Source: TMED69 sp036130055 (GTDB lineage Bacteria; Pseudomonadota; Gammaproteobacteria; Ga0077536). Taken from it: a stretch of 14,798 bases of DNA. The position numbers and the translations under genes were made by a program. Shown here in pieces: positions 1 through 7,076 of this stretch. The stretch lies in the NCBI GenBank assembly GCA_036130055.1, contig JAYYOR010000024.1:1-14798 (forward strand), read 5' to 3'. The notes beneath the pieces are model-generated. The model did no database searches. It had not been told where the DNA came from and worked only from the letters and a program-made list of their open reading frames with translations. Each line of letters starts with the position of its first letter. Within the stretch, counting starts at the first letter, position 1.

Positions 1-47
1 GTTTCTTTTTTTTATACAAGAAAGAATTAATACAATCCCACGACTAA

Positions 48-1436
48 TCACTCATTTTCTGGTTCAAGATACTGTTGATTTGTCGGGTTTTCAAACTTTG
101 TAAACTCACCTCTAAATTGAAGGAATCGCTTACCAATCGGCCCATTTCGGTGCTTGCCAATAATAATCTCGGCCATACCTTTATCGGTGGTTTCTTCGTT
201 GTAAACCTCATCCCGATATATAAACATTATGAGGTCAGCATCTTGTTCTATTGCCCCGGATTCTCTTAAATCGGACATTACTGGCCTTTTATCTTGGCGT
301 TGCTCTACTGTTCGATTTAATTGTGATAAGGCAACCACCGGGCACTCAATCTCCCTTGCCATAGCTTTTAAATTACGGGAGATTTCCGCGATTTCAGTCG
401 CTCGATTCTCTGGGCTACCGCTTATTTGCATTAATTGCAAGTAATCCACTATAACAAGACCGATATCTTTTTCTCTTTTCAAACGACGGCAACGTGCCTT
501 CAGTTCATTTGGATTTAAGGCTGCTGTATCGTCTATAAACATTTTTACGTCTTGCTCTTGAAATAGTTGCACACTGCTACTCAATCGATGCCAATCCTCT
601 GGACTTATTTGTCCTGTGCGTATATCAGTTTGACTAATTCTTGAAAGAGACGATAACATTCTCAAAGCTATCTGCTCTTTCGGCATTTCCATACTAAAAA
701 TTGCAACTGAGATATCTTTTTTTATAGCCGCATGTTGAGCTATATCCATTGCAAACGCAGTTTTTCCCATAGAAGGTCTTCCAGCCACTATTATCAAATC
801 AGAGGGCTGTAATCCAGAAGTCATGTCATCTAGAGAATAAAAACCCGTAGGTACACCGGTGGTTCCCCCATCGCCTTCTGCAATCTCATGGACCTTTTCT
901 AAGGTTGCACTCATAAGTTCGTCAATTGCGACAAATGTTTTTTTACCCCTGCTCTCTTTTTCTCCAATCTTAAATACTAAGGACTCAGCTTGCCCGATAA
1001 GGTCCTCATAAGAGGTACCATCCGTATTGAAAACACTCTCTGTGATAGTAGCTGAAGCAGAAATAAGTTCTCGTAAAATTGACTTTTCTCTTACCACTTT
1101 GCAATATGCAACAATGTTAGCTGCGCTTGGCGTATTGTCTACCAAGGTCGTTAGATAAGCTATACCACCTACTTTCTCTAAAATATCCCTTGCCCGTAAC
1201 CACTCTGCTAAGGTTACTACGTCAAATGGACTATTTGATTGTGCCAAGTTTTGCATGGCAATATATATTTCTGAATGATCTTTCCGATAGAAATCCTCAG
1301 AGCTTACCAACTCTACTGTTTCATACCAAACTTCATTTTGAAGCATCAATCCCCCAAGAACGGATTGCTCCGCCTCTATGGAATGAGGAGGAACTTTTAA
1401 ATTCTCTAGATTATCGTTAGTAATTGAGGTTGCCAA
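48..1436 (-). CDS. dnaB: Replicative DNA helicase DnaB
   Basis: DnaB is the hexameric ATP-dependent helicase that unwinds DNA at the replication fork and recruits primase. The 462-residue product has the normal family length. The N-terminal domain opens with the family phrase LKVPPHSIEAEQSVLGG (13-29). The RecA-like domain has Walker A GRPSMGKT (219-226), a Walker B strand ending VIVDYLQLM (328-336), the SQLNR motif (371-375) and an arginine-finger region KHRNG (428-432). The start is TTG at 1436; the next Met is only at residue 31, inside the conserved N-terminal domain, so TTG is the only start that keeps the domain whole. A weak GGA lies about 12 bases upstream. It is the last gene of the leftward ribosomal-protein block, 17 bases after rplI, as in many gammaproteobacteria. 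No intein or frameshift is seen. Confidence 0.98.
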   Translation of the reverse strand: MATSITNDNLENLKVPPHSIEAEQSVLGGLMLQNEVWYETVELVSSEDFYRKDHSEIYIAMQNLAQSNSPFDVVTLAEWLRARDILEKVGGIAYLTTLVDNTPSAANIVAYCKVVREKSILRELISASATITESVFNTDGTSYEDLIGQAESLVFKIGEKESRGKKTFVAIDELMSATLEKVHEIAEGDGGTTGVPTGFYSLDDMTSGLQPSDLIIVAGRPSMGKTAFAMDIAQHAAIKKDISVAIFSMEMPKEQIALRMLSSLSRISQTDIRTGQISPEDWHRLSSSVQLFQEQDVKMFIDDTAALNPNELKARCRRLKREKDIGLVIVDYLQLMQISGSPENRATEIAEISRNLKAMAREIECPVVALSQLNRTVEQRQDKRPVMSDLRESGAIEQDADLIMFIYRDEVYNEETTDKGMAEIIIGKHRNGPIGKRFLQFRGEFTKFENPTNQQYLEPENE

Positions 1437-1453
1437 CTTGGTGTTTTTCCAAA

Positions 1454-1918
1454 CTAATCCTGAGTAGCATCTGATTCATCAATAACTGAAACTTCAAGAG
1501 TAACAGTAACATCTGGATGCAAGCGAATCCCGACGGCGTGTGTGCCTATAGTACGAAGGGGACCGTCTGCGAGTAGAACCTCTTTTTTCTCCACTTCAAT
1601 CGAGTGCTGTTTTATCGCACTACAAATGTCTTGAGTACCAACTGAACCAAAAAGTTTACCTTCTTCGCCAACACGGGCTTTAACAGAAAGTTTTAGCTCC
1701 GAAAGTAACTCACCTTTTTTTACAGCCTTGGCTTTTGAGGCCTCCATCTTCTCAATTAATTTTGCTTTCTGCTCCTCAACCACAGCTAGATTTTCCTTGG
1801 TTGCCAGTACTGCTTTCCCTTTAGGCAAAAGATAATTTCTACCGAAGCCAGCTTTTACCGTTACGCTGTCGCCCAGATCTCCTAACTTAGCGATTCTTTC
1901 CAATAATATAATTTGCAT
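1454..1918 (-). CDS. rplI: 50S ribosomal protein bL9
   Basis: bL9 binds 23S rRNA near the base of the L1 stalk and helps keep the reading frame. The 154-residue product has the standard layout. The N-terminal globular domain begins MQIILLERIAKLGDLGD and carries the signature GFGRNYLLPKGKA (24-36). A long charged connecting helix follows (about 40-75), then a C-terminal domain with GKLFGSVG (86-93). The length is a few residues over the usual 148-150, owing to an acidic tail. ATG at 1918 is preceded by a good Shine-Dalgarno (AGAGGA, about 6 bases upstream). It lies between the DUF2232 membrane-protein gene (65-base gap) and dnaB (17-base gap), the usual order. The 65-base gap is AT-rich and could hold a secondary promoter, but none was convincing. 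Confidence 0.98.
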   Translation of the reverse strand: MQIILLERIAKLGDLGDSVTVKAGFGRNYLLPKGKAVLATKENLAVVEEQKAKLIEKMEASKAKAVKKGELLSELKLSVKARVGEEGKLFGSVGTQDICSAIKQHSIEVEKKEVLLADGPLRTIGTHAVGIRLHPDVTVTLEVSVIDESDATQD

Positions 1919-1983
1919 TGTTTTCCTCTATTAAACTAATCAGGTTAATAATATATGATCCTATCTCTAATAGTTTACTCGTT

Positions 1984-2880
1984 TTAAATACCGGCGTCGT
2001 TCCTAAGACTAATAAAACTATCTAAGATTCCTGCTACTATTATGAATAAGCCGACAAACTGAGGCAATAAGAATAGTAGAAAATATAGGGCCGAAAACCA
2101 GCCGGTTGCTACTTGTTTTTCTCTTCCCGTTGAATGGATCACTGATATGCCTTGGAAAAAATATAACCCCATTATTAGAACCGATATATCACCAAAAATA
2201 CCAAATTGCTCATTAGGCAGTATATTGGAAACATTTAATAATAAATAAATTAACAGTAAAAAGGCGAAGCTTCTTGGAATTTTTAATAAAAAATATTCCT
2301 TTGAAAAGCCTCCAGGATTATATAATTTCGATTGGTACCATCGGGAAAGTATTAATGAACCTGTAAAGAATAACTGCATTAATACAATTGACCACAAGTG
2401 AACCTGGCCGCTGATTACTTCAAGCTCGGCATCAGATAGGTTCAAGTTATTCACTCGAAGTTTGTCAAAAAAGTTTTTTACCAATCCCAACCAGAACATG
2501 TCGACATTATCAACCGAAAGACGGAATACACTTAAATACAAGAAAATAATTGCGGTAACAAGGGAGAGGGAATAAAAGAAATTCCTATAATTCTTATGTA
2601 TAATGGCCGCCAATGCGACTGGCAACCACAATCCCAAAGCCAACACAAAAAAAGACAGTCCAAACGCAAACAGAAACGAAAAGAAAGCAACAATAACTAA
2701 GGAACCAACCACCATTTTCACGACTTCTTTCGTGTCGCAACAAAGTGCCACAAAAGCGACCATAGAGGTAGTTAAAAATAAAAACGGCCTGAATATCAAT
2801 CCTAAAAGAAAGCTAATTGCGATCGGAATTGGAGATAAATAAGGGCGTCGTTCGATAATGAAACGTACGGCGCTTTGCAT
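1984..2880 (-). CDS. DUF2232-family integral membrane protein
   Basis: Inner-membrane protein of unknown function, of the type encoded between rpsR and rplI in Pseudomonas and other gammaproteobacteria. The product is about 298 residues with roughly eight hydrophobic segments. The C-terminal part has the family pattern: a stretch ending YFFQGISVIHSTGR, then two more membrane segments and a final LDSFISLR. I chose ATG at 2880 over TTG at 2910. The TTG would overlap the end of rpsR and add ten basic residues, whereas the ATG has GCGGA five bases upstream and sits 14 bases after the rpsR stop. Operon position suggests co-transcription with rpsF-rpsR-rplI-dnaB, but the family has no established role in translation. 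The family call rests on position, topology and the C-terminal motif. Confidence 0.82.
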   Translation of the reverse strand: MQSAVRFIIERRPYLSPIPIAISFLLGLIFRPFLFLTTSMVAFVALCCDTKEVVKMVVGSLVIVAFFSFLFAFGLSFFVLALGLWLPVALAAIIHKNYRNFFYSLSLVTAIIFLYLSVFRLSVDNVDMFWLGLVKNFFDKLRVNNLNLSDAELEVISGQVHLWSIVLMQLFFTGSLILSRWYQSKLYNPGGFSKEYFLLKIPRSFAFLLLIYLLLNVSNILPNEQFGIFGDISVLIMGLYFFQGISVIHSTGREKQVATGWFSALYFLLFLLPQFVGLFIIVAGILDSFISLRNDAGI

Positions 2881-2894
2881 ATTGATCCGCGACC

Positions 2895-3119
2895 TTAGTG
2901 GCCGTCGCAATAGGGTAAAAGCGCTAAAAATCTAGCTCTTTTCACTGCAACTGATAATTGTCTCTGGTATTTTGGTTTAGTGCCTGAAATTCTACTAGGA
3001 ACGATTTTACCATTTTCAGTTAACGAACCTTTAATTAGGTTTAAATCTTTGTAATCAATTTCAAGTATGCCTTCCGCCGTAAATTTACAATATCTTTTTC
3101 TTCGTTGGAATTTTGCCAT
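2895..3119 (-). CDS. rpsR: 30S ribosomal protein bS18
   Basis: bS18 binds the platform of the 30S subunit as a heterodimer with bS6. The 74-residue product shows the bS18 hallmarks: RRKRYCKFTAEG near the N-terminus, IDYKD, GKIVPSRISGT and the basic KYQRQLSVAVKRARFLALLPY. The start is ATG at 3119, six bases after a strong GGAGGA. An in-frame GTG at 3122 is too close to that site. The Shine-Dalgarno lies inside the end of rpsF, and the rpsF stop (TAG, 3124-3122) is only two bases upstream of the ATG, so translational coupling of S6 and S18 is likely. There is no priB between rpsF and rpsR, unlike in enterobacteria. Confidence 0.98.
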   Translation of the reverse strand: MAKFQRRKRYCKFTAEGILEIDYKDLNLIKGSLTENGKIVPSRISGTKPKYQRQLSVAVKRARFLALLPYCDGH

Positions 3120-3121
3120 CA

Positions 3122-3583
3122 CTAATCCTCCAAAGCTTCGATTTTTTCAGGATTTTCGACTAGTTCATCTGTCTTTTTTTTATCAGAACTTTCAGATGAC
3201 TCGAGAATACCCACATCCTCTTTTGCTTTAAATTCATATTTTTTCTCTTTGGCAGCAATATCTTCAATCGTTTTCAACATAATTGAAGGCTCAGCCATGG
3301 CATTTTTCCGCTTAATAACTAAATGTCTAAGGATGGCATCATTAAACTTAAAAGCTTCCACAATTTCGTTTAATGGGTCTAAAGTGCATTCTACATTTAT
3401 CAAATGGTAATGGGCCTTATGGATTTTTTCGATAGGATAAGCGAGAAGCCGACGCCCCCAATCCTCATGCCTATGAACTATTCCACCAGATTCTTCAATA
3501 ATTTTCTTATAGCGTTCTATCATCTCGACTGATTGTTCACTCTGGTCAGGATGAACTAACACGACAATCTCGTAGTGTCTCAT
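3122..3583 (-). CDS. rpsF: 30S ribosomal protein bS6
   Basis: bS6 is a ferredoxin-fold protein of the 30S platform that partners bS18. The product begins MRHYEIVVLVHPDQSEQ, a textbook bS6 N-terminus, and contains EDWGRRLLAYPIEK, then HYHLINVECT and ILRHLVIKR. The open frame extends upstream to 3652, but ATG at 3583 is the real start: it has AAGGAG six bases upstream and begins exactly where the conserved domain begins. At 153 residues it is longer than the E. coli protein (about 131-135). The extra length is a charged, low-complexity tail rich in Glu, Lys and Ser (about 117-153). The gene overlaps the start region of rpsR. Its leader (3584-3670) can fold and may carry autoregulation. Confidence 0.98.
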   Translation of the reverse strand: MRHYEIVVLVHPDQSEQSVEMIERYKKIIEESGGIVHRHEDWGRRLLAYPIEKIHKAHYHLINVECTLDPLNEIVEAFKFNDAILRHLVIKRKNAMAEPSIMLKTIEDIAAKEKKYEFKAKEDVGILESSESSDKKKTDELVENPEKIEALED

Positions 3584-3614
3584 TTTCTTCTCCTTATGGA
3601 TAATGTTTCCAACG

Positions 3615-3669
3615 TTGCTATTGATAAACAAGGATGCCTTAGTTTGTCTCAATTTTTCCTATATAGCAA
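3615..3669 (-). promoter_or_regulatory. Structured leader RNA candidate upstream of rpsF
   Basis: In the transcript, TTGCTAT (3669-3663) can pair perfectly with ATAGCAA (3621-3615). Inside lies a second stem: AAGG (3640-3637) pairs with CCTT (3633-3630) across a CAT loop. It extends past one bulged T (3641) through AAAC/GTTT (3645-3642 with 3629-3626), one C-A mismatch and a closing GA/TC. The fold fills most of the rlmB-rpsF spacer and ends about 30 bases before the rpsF start. It has no U-tract, so it is not an intrinsic terminator. Leaders bound by the S6:S18 complex are known upstream of rpsF in many bacteria, but I do not see the CCG signature I associate with that motif. The function is therefore unproved. 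Confidence 0.4.
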
Positions 3670-3670
3670 A

Positions 3671-4411
3671 TCAAATTCTCTGTCGGTTAGCCTCAAACAA
3701 CATAATGCCGGCAGCAGTTGCAATATTTAAAGAGGAAATTGCTCCTTTCATCGGTAAAGATACCAATTTATCACAATTCTTACGTATTATAGATTTTAAT
3801 CCAGTTCCCTCATTACCCATCACCAAAGCCACCGAGCAATTGAAATCATTGTCATAAAAAGAATCATTAGATGCGCTATCAGCACCAAATATCCAAATTC
3901 CGTACTTTTTCAGTTCAGCTAGAGCAATTGAAATATTCGGAACCCGTACCATTCTTACACTATCGATTGCACCACTTGAAGCTTTTGCTAAGGTCGCCCC
4001 AAATAACGCACTGTTTCTTTTAGGGAACATCACTGCGGTGACCCCGGCGCATTCTGCAACTCTTAAACATGCTCCAAAGTTTCTGGGATCCTGAATCCTG
4101 TCCAACACCAACAGTAATTCGTTGTTACCCTTGTCTAAAGAATTTAAGAAAGGCTCTAGATTTTCAAATTTTGGCTGTTTTCTTCGAAGAACAATTCCAT
4201 TATGCGATTCAGAACCGTAGATTTTAGTCAGCGTATGACGACCCTCCTCATGAATCGTAATGCCTAGAGTCTCGATTAGAGCTATGGTTTTCGAACTGAG
4301 TTTACTGTAATCGCCATTAGCTATCCAAACCTCTATACATAACTCAGGATTAAATCTAAGGCAATGAGTGCAAGAGTGCACACCTCCAATAATAAAATTA
4401 TCAGCCATCAT
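3671..4411 (-). CDS. rlmB: 23S rRNA (guanosine-2'-O)-methyltransferase RlmB (TrmH/SpoU family)
   Basis: RlmB methylates the ribose 2'-O of G2251 in 23S rRNA using S-adenosylmethionine. The 246-residue product is of normal length. The N-terminal substrate-binding domain starts IIGGVHS (7-13). The SPOUT knot domain carries the three family motifs: DRIQDPRNFGACLRVAE (104-120) with catalytic-type Asn111, ALVMGNEGTGL (195-205) with Glu201, and LPMKGAISSLNIATAAGI (219-236) with the Ser-Ser-Leu-Asn core. The first ATG (4411) has AGAGG five bases upstream, and that site overlaps the rnr stop. A second ATG follows directly and is almost equally possible. The gene is 8 bases after rnr, the usual rnr-rlmB pair, so the two are co-transcribed. 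RlmB is preferred over other SpoU enzymes because of length and context. Confidence 0.94.
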   Translation of the reverse strand: MMADNFIIGGVHSCTHCLRFNPELCIEVWIANGDYSKLSSKTIALIETLGITIHEEGRHTLTKIYGSESHNGIVLRRKQPKFENLEPFLNSLDKGNNELLLVLDRIQDPRNFGACLRVAECAGVTAVMFPKRNSALFGATLAKASSGAIDSVRMVRVPNISIALAELKKYGIWIFGADSASNDSFYDNDFNCSVALVMGNEGTGLKSIIRKNCDKLVSLPMKGAISSLNIATAAGIMLFEANRQRI

Positions 4412-4419
4412 TACAACCT

Positions 4420-6285
4420 CTATTTTAATTTAAAAAAAATTTTTCTCATTCTCATATCCACTTCAGTTAAAACAAGCCTCAAATAAGTTCCTGTTTCTAG
4501 GTGAGAAGAACTCATATATTTCGACTTTTGTTTTTTTGATCTCAAAACAAAGCCTTCCACCATATGAGAAAATACTTGTACCACAATCCCGTCATCTGTG
4601 AGATTTGTAACAAAACCTTCAAACTCTTCACCAATTTTTGTGCTCAAAAATTCAGCTTTAAGATATTGCATCTCTTCTCTAGTGGCCTCTTCCGCCCTTC
4701 TTTCAGAGCGCGAAATCATTGAACATATGGGCGCAAGCCAAGACTCATTCCCGAGCTCATCGCCGCTGATCCTTGCTTTAAGTATTCTATGCACGATTAA
4801 ATCGCAATATCGCCTGATGGGAGAAGTAAAATGTGTGTAAGAATCAAGAGATAAGCCAAAGTGATTGGACTCCGATGCAGAATAAAATGCAAGACTTTGA
4901 GTCCTTTTGACCATCAAAGAGTAATAGTGCCGTTTTTCAGAATCATAAGTCTTTTCAAGAATCATATTACAAAGCTTCCGAGCATTTCCAGCAAAAGCGT
5001 CTTCCCTAAAGCTTAATTTTAATGCTTCTTGGTTTAATTGGAGTAATTTATCTGACTCGGGTTCAGGGTGATGCCTAAAAATAGCGGTTTGTTTTTCTTT
5101 TTTTAAAAAGGTTGCCACTGCAATATTTGCACATATCATACATTCCTCGACAACTCCCTGTGATTCTTTCTTTTCTTGATGGTTAATAGAAGACAACCCC
5201 CCTGAATCATTGAACGTATAGTTTGCCTCTACATTGTCGATAGCAAGCGCAAATCGTGCCTTTCTCTTCTCCAAAAGAAGCTTATAAAGTTTTCTTTGAA
5301 ATCGTAAATTATCAAGTGTCTGAACGCTGAGAGAGCTTTCATTACTATCATAAAATCTTTGGACTTGCTCATAGGTTAATCTAGCTTTGGAACAAATAAC
5401 GCCCTCATAAAATTCTTTCGAAACTAAATTACCATCTAAATCTAACTTGCAATGCACTATAATTACCAATCGATCGACATTGGGTTTTAGTGAACAAAGA
5501 TTATTTGATAGGGTCTCTGGCAACATCGGTAAAACAAAAGAAGAAAAATATACTGACGTCCCGCGATACATTGCCTCCTCATCAATCCGTGTATTCGGTT
5601 TTACAAACTCTGCTACATCCGCTATCGCAACATATAAATCAAAATAACCGTCATTTTTTTCAACAAGAATAGCATCGTCATAATCCTTCGCGTCTTCGCC
5701 GTCTATAGTGACAAAAGGATATGCACGCATATCCTTTCTGGTTGATATCACTTCCGGGGAAATTGTTTCCTTAAAAAGCTTAGTTTCCTGAATTACATCT
5801 TCAGACCAGGAATCCGGCAATTCATAATTTCTTATCGTCAGGTCTACGAAGTTTGTCCGGTTAGCTTTTTCTTGTAAAATAGATAAAAACTTTAAGGAAT
5901 TGATTAAAAATCCATCACTGTCTCTCTGTATTTCACACTCAATTATCGAGCTGGTAGTAAAATTTAAATGTTCCGGAATTCTAACAGAAAAATAGTTTGT
6001 TATTATATCTTGAATCGGCTCAAAAATATTTATACCGCCATTTTTTGAAACTCTACCCAGTATTTTTCTTTTACCTGGTTCTATTACCTTAATTATTTTT
6101 CCGAAGTATTTATCTTTCTTTTTTCTCCGGATACGTTTAAGAAGCACTAAATCTCCATGTAGTACTTTTCGTGCCTCCTTTTCAGGTACAAAAATATCTG
6201 GCTCGCGACCTTCCGATAATAGAAACGCAAAGCCCCTCCGATTTGCTGAAATTCTCCCTTCTCTTAGATGGGTATCTTTATTCAT
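4420..6285 (-). CDS. rnr: Ribonuclease R, short form (RNB family 3'-5' exoribonuclease)
   Basis: RNase R degrades structured RNA processively from the 3' end. The product has 621 residues against about 813 in E. coli. It starts directly with a cold-shock/OB domain (GRISANRRGFAFLL, 10-23; DIFVP, 30-34), so the usual N-terminal helix-turn-helix region is missing. The RNB domain has the metal-binding site VTIDGEDAKDYDDAILVE, with Asp195, 201, 203 and 204 matching the E. coli catalytic aspartates, and later HFTSPIRRYCDLIVHR. A C-terminal S1 domain follows (about 552-621: GEEFEGFVTNLTDDGIVVQV). The Lys-rich C-terminal tail of E. coli RNase R is absent. ATG at 6285 has no recognisable Shine-Dalgarno. 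RNase II is less likely, given the linkage to rlmB and the motifs. Confidence 0.94.
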   Translation of the reverse strand: MNKDTHLREGRISANRRGFAFLLSEGREPDIFVPEKEARKVLHGDLVLLKRIRRKKKDKYFGKIIKVIEPGKRKILGRVSKNGGINIFEPIQDIITNYFSVRIPEHLNFTTSSIIECEIQRDSDGFLINSLKFLSILQEKANRTNFVDLTIRNYELPDSWSEDVIQETKLFKETISPEVISTRKDMRAYPFVTIDGEDAKDYDDAILVEKNDGYFDLYVAIADVAEFVKPNTRIDEEAMYRGTSVYFSSFVLPMLPETLSNNLCSLKPNVDRLVIIVHCKLDLDGNLVSKEFYEGVICSKARLTYEQVQRFYDSNESSLSVQTLDNLRFQRKLYKLLLEKRKARFALAIDNVEANYTFNDSGGLSSINHQEKKESQGVVEECMICANIAVATFLKKEKQTAIFRHHPEPESDKLLQLNQEALKLSFREDAFAGNARKLCNMILEKTYDSEKRHYYSLMVKRTQSLAFYSASESNHFGLSLDSYTHFTSPIRRYCDLIVHRILKARISGDELGNESWLAPICSMISRSERRAEEATREEMQYLKAEFLSTKIGEEFEGFVTNLTDDGIVVQVFSHMVEGFVLRSKKQKSKYMSSSHLETGTYLRLVLTEVDMRMRKIFFKLK

Positions 6286-6293
6286 ATTAAAAT

Positions 6294-6322
6294 TTGACTA
6301 ACTTTAATTTTGCAGTTAGCCT
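6294..6322 (+). promoter_or_regulatory. Possible sigma-70 promoter for tRNA-Leu
   Basis: TTGACT (6294-6299) matches five of six bases of the -35 consensus. Seventeen bases further on is TAGCCT (6317-6322), a poor -10 with three matches. Initiation about seven bases later would fall a few bases before the mature tRNA 5' end at 6335. The spacing is right but the -10 is weak. The same short interval must also serve rnr on the other strand, for which I see no clear promoter. Confidence 0.35.
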
Positions 6323-6334
6323 TCTTTGTTATAC

Positions 6335-6418
6335 GCCGGGATGGCGGAATTGGTAGACGCGCTTGCTTCAGGTGCAAGTGAAGGTAACTTCGTGGAGGTT
6401 CGAGTCCTCTTCTCGGCA
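6335..6418 (+). tRNA. tRNA-Leu (anticodon CAG)
   Basis: The 84-base cloverleaf is complete. The acceptor stem is GCCGGGA with TCTCGGC (one G-U pair), followed by discriminator A at 6418. The D-arm contains GGTAGA. The anticodon stem is CTTGC/GCAAG (6362-6366 and 6374-6378) with loop TTCAGGT, so CAG at 6369-6371 reads CUG codons. The long class II variable arm (GAAG GTAA CTTC) is typical of tRNA-Leu. The T-arm has loop TTCGAGT. The 3' CCA is not encoded: the gene runs from discriminator A into AAAAACTTT, so CCA must be added post-transcriptionally. The gene lies opposite in strand to rnr (upstream) and the DUF4340 gene (downstream). Confidence 0.97.
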
Positions 6419-6423
6419 AAAAC

Positions 6424-6460
6424 TTTGCGCAAAAAGAATTTTTTTGATTTTTAATAATCG
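6424..6460 (+). terminator. Weak terminator-like sequence after tRNA-Leu
   Basis: The self-complementary TTTGCGCAAA (6424-6433) is followed by a run of seven T (6439-6445) and a second T-run (from about 6448). The stem could be only three or four pairs, so this is a poor intrinsic terminator. It is the only candidate between the tRNA and the converging DUF4340 gene. Confidence 0.25.
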
Positions 6461-6525
6461 TTTTTCTAAAACAGAACCCAATTATCTTGTGTATTTTATT
6501 AGGATCGGAAAATAAAAATTTTTGA

Positions 6526-6537
6526 AAAGATATCTTT
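6526..6537. repeat. 12-base perfect palindrome in the tRNA-DUF4340 spacer
   Basis: AAAGATATCTTT reads the same on both strands and sits in a very AT-rich stretch with AAAAATTTTT-like blocks on each side (6515-6552). It lies 42 bases past the stop of the minus-strand DUF4340 gene, so it may help end that transcript. Low GC content makes chance palindromes common here, and no function can be assigned. Confidence 0.3.
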
Positions 6538-6578
6538 AAAATAAAATTTTTAAATCGGAGAAATGTATGATTCATCTA

Positions 6579-7076
6579 CTACTCTAAATTTATTGCAAGT
6601 TCATCAAAATCAAAATCAATTTCATAAAACTCTTTTTTTTCTCCGAGTTTAATGAAAGTTTTGAACGGTTTTTGTAATTTAATAAGAACAATTTTTGACG
6701 AAGTAGTAGCGGTCAGAATAACGATTTTTTTTTGAATATCCTCTCTGGCATTAAGTTGGCCTAGTAAAGTTTCAGAAACAACTTGTTTTACGAGTTTTAT
6801 AGCCTTGAGGTTTATAACAAATTTGTTAATTTTAGTTGAATCGACAAGTGTCTTACTTTGGGCATGGAACCACTGATTATTTTTTTTTTCAAAGACAAGT
6901 GAGCCCGAATGATCTTGTATTTCAATCTGTTGCAAATCTTGCAATTCAATCTCTTCAAGAAAGGATTCGGCATCATTGATAAATTTTATTTTTTTTTCAT
7001 CTAAATTATGATGAATTAAAAAAATCAATTGAACAAGTAAAGTTGCAAACAAAATATTTCGAAGTTTTTTACTCAC
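6579..7076 (-). CDS. Short DUF4340-type protein, partner of GldFG-like ABC system
   Basis: Membrane-anchored protein of unknown function. The product is 165 residues. It has one N-terminal hydrophobic segment (about 8-22, ILFATLLVQLIFLI) and then a soluble part expected in the periplasm. That part has the DUF4340 pattern: NNQWFHAQSKTLVDSTKINKF followed by alternating beta strands and FIKLGEKKEFYEID. DUF4340 proteins in similar operons are usually about 300 residues or more, so this is a single, short copy. Downstream DNA is AT-rich, then a tRNA, with no sign of a broken remainder. GTG at 7076 is preferred over TTG at 7079 because AAGGAG lies seven bases before it. It overlaps the end of the upstream fusion gene by 8 bases, which implies coupled translation. 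The family call rests mainly on context and pattern. Confidence 0.65.
   Translation of the reverse strand: MSKKLRNILFATLLVQLIFLIHHNLDEKKIKFINDAESFLEEIELQDLQQIEIQDHSGSLVFEKKNNQWFHAQSKTLVDSTKINKFVINLKAIKLVKQVVSETLLGQLNAREDIQKKIVILTATTSSKIVLIKLQKPFKTFIKLGEKKEFYEIDFDFDELAINLE

Noticed and set aside
2..23. TTTCTT/AAGAAA inverted repeat after dnaB as a terminator
   Set aside because: Six AT-rich pairs with a 10-base loop at the window edge; too weak and incomplete to call.
1127..1420. A 97-residue plus-strand open frame
   Set aside because: It lies entirely antisense to the conserved N-terminal half of dnaB and has no family features.
3584..3652. A 23-residue N-terminal extension of bS6
   Set aside because: The conserved protein starts at the ATG at 3583, which has a strong ribosome binding site; the extension would run through the structured leader.
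6326..6334. TATAAC on the minus strand as an rnr -10 element
   Set aside because: No acceptable -35 is found at the proper distance, because that position falls inside the tRNA gene.
6282..6575. A 97-residue minus-strand open frame between rnr and the DUF4340 gene
   Set aside because: It is the antisense of tRNA-Leu. The string RGLEPPRSYLHLHLKQ is the well-known false protein produced opposite class II tRNA-Leu genes.
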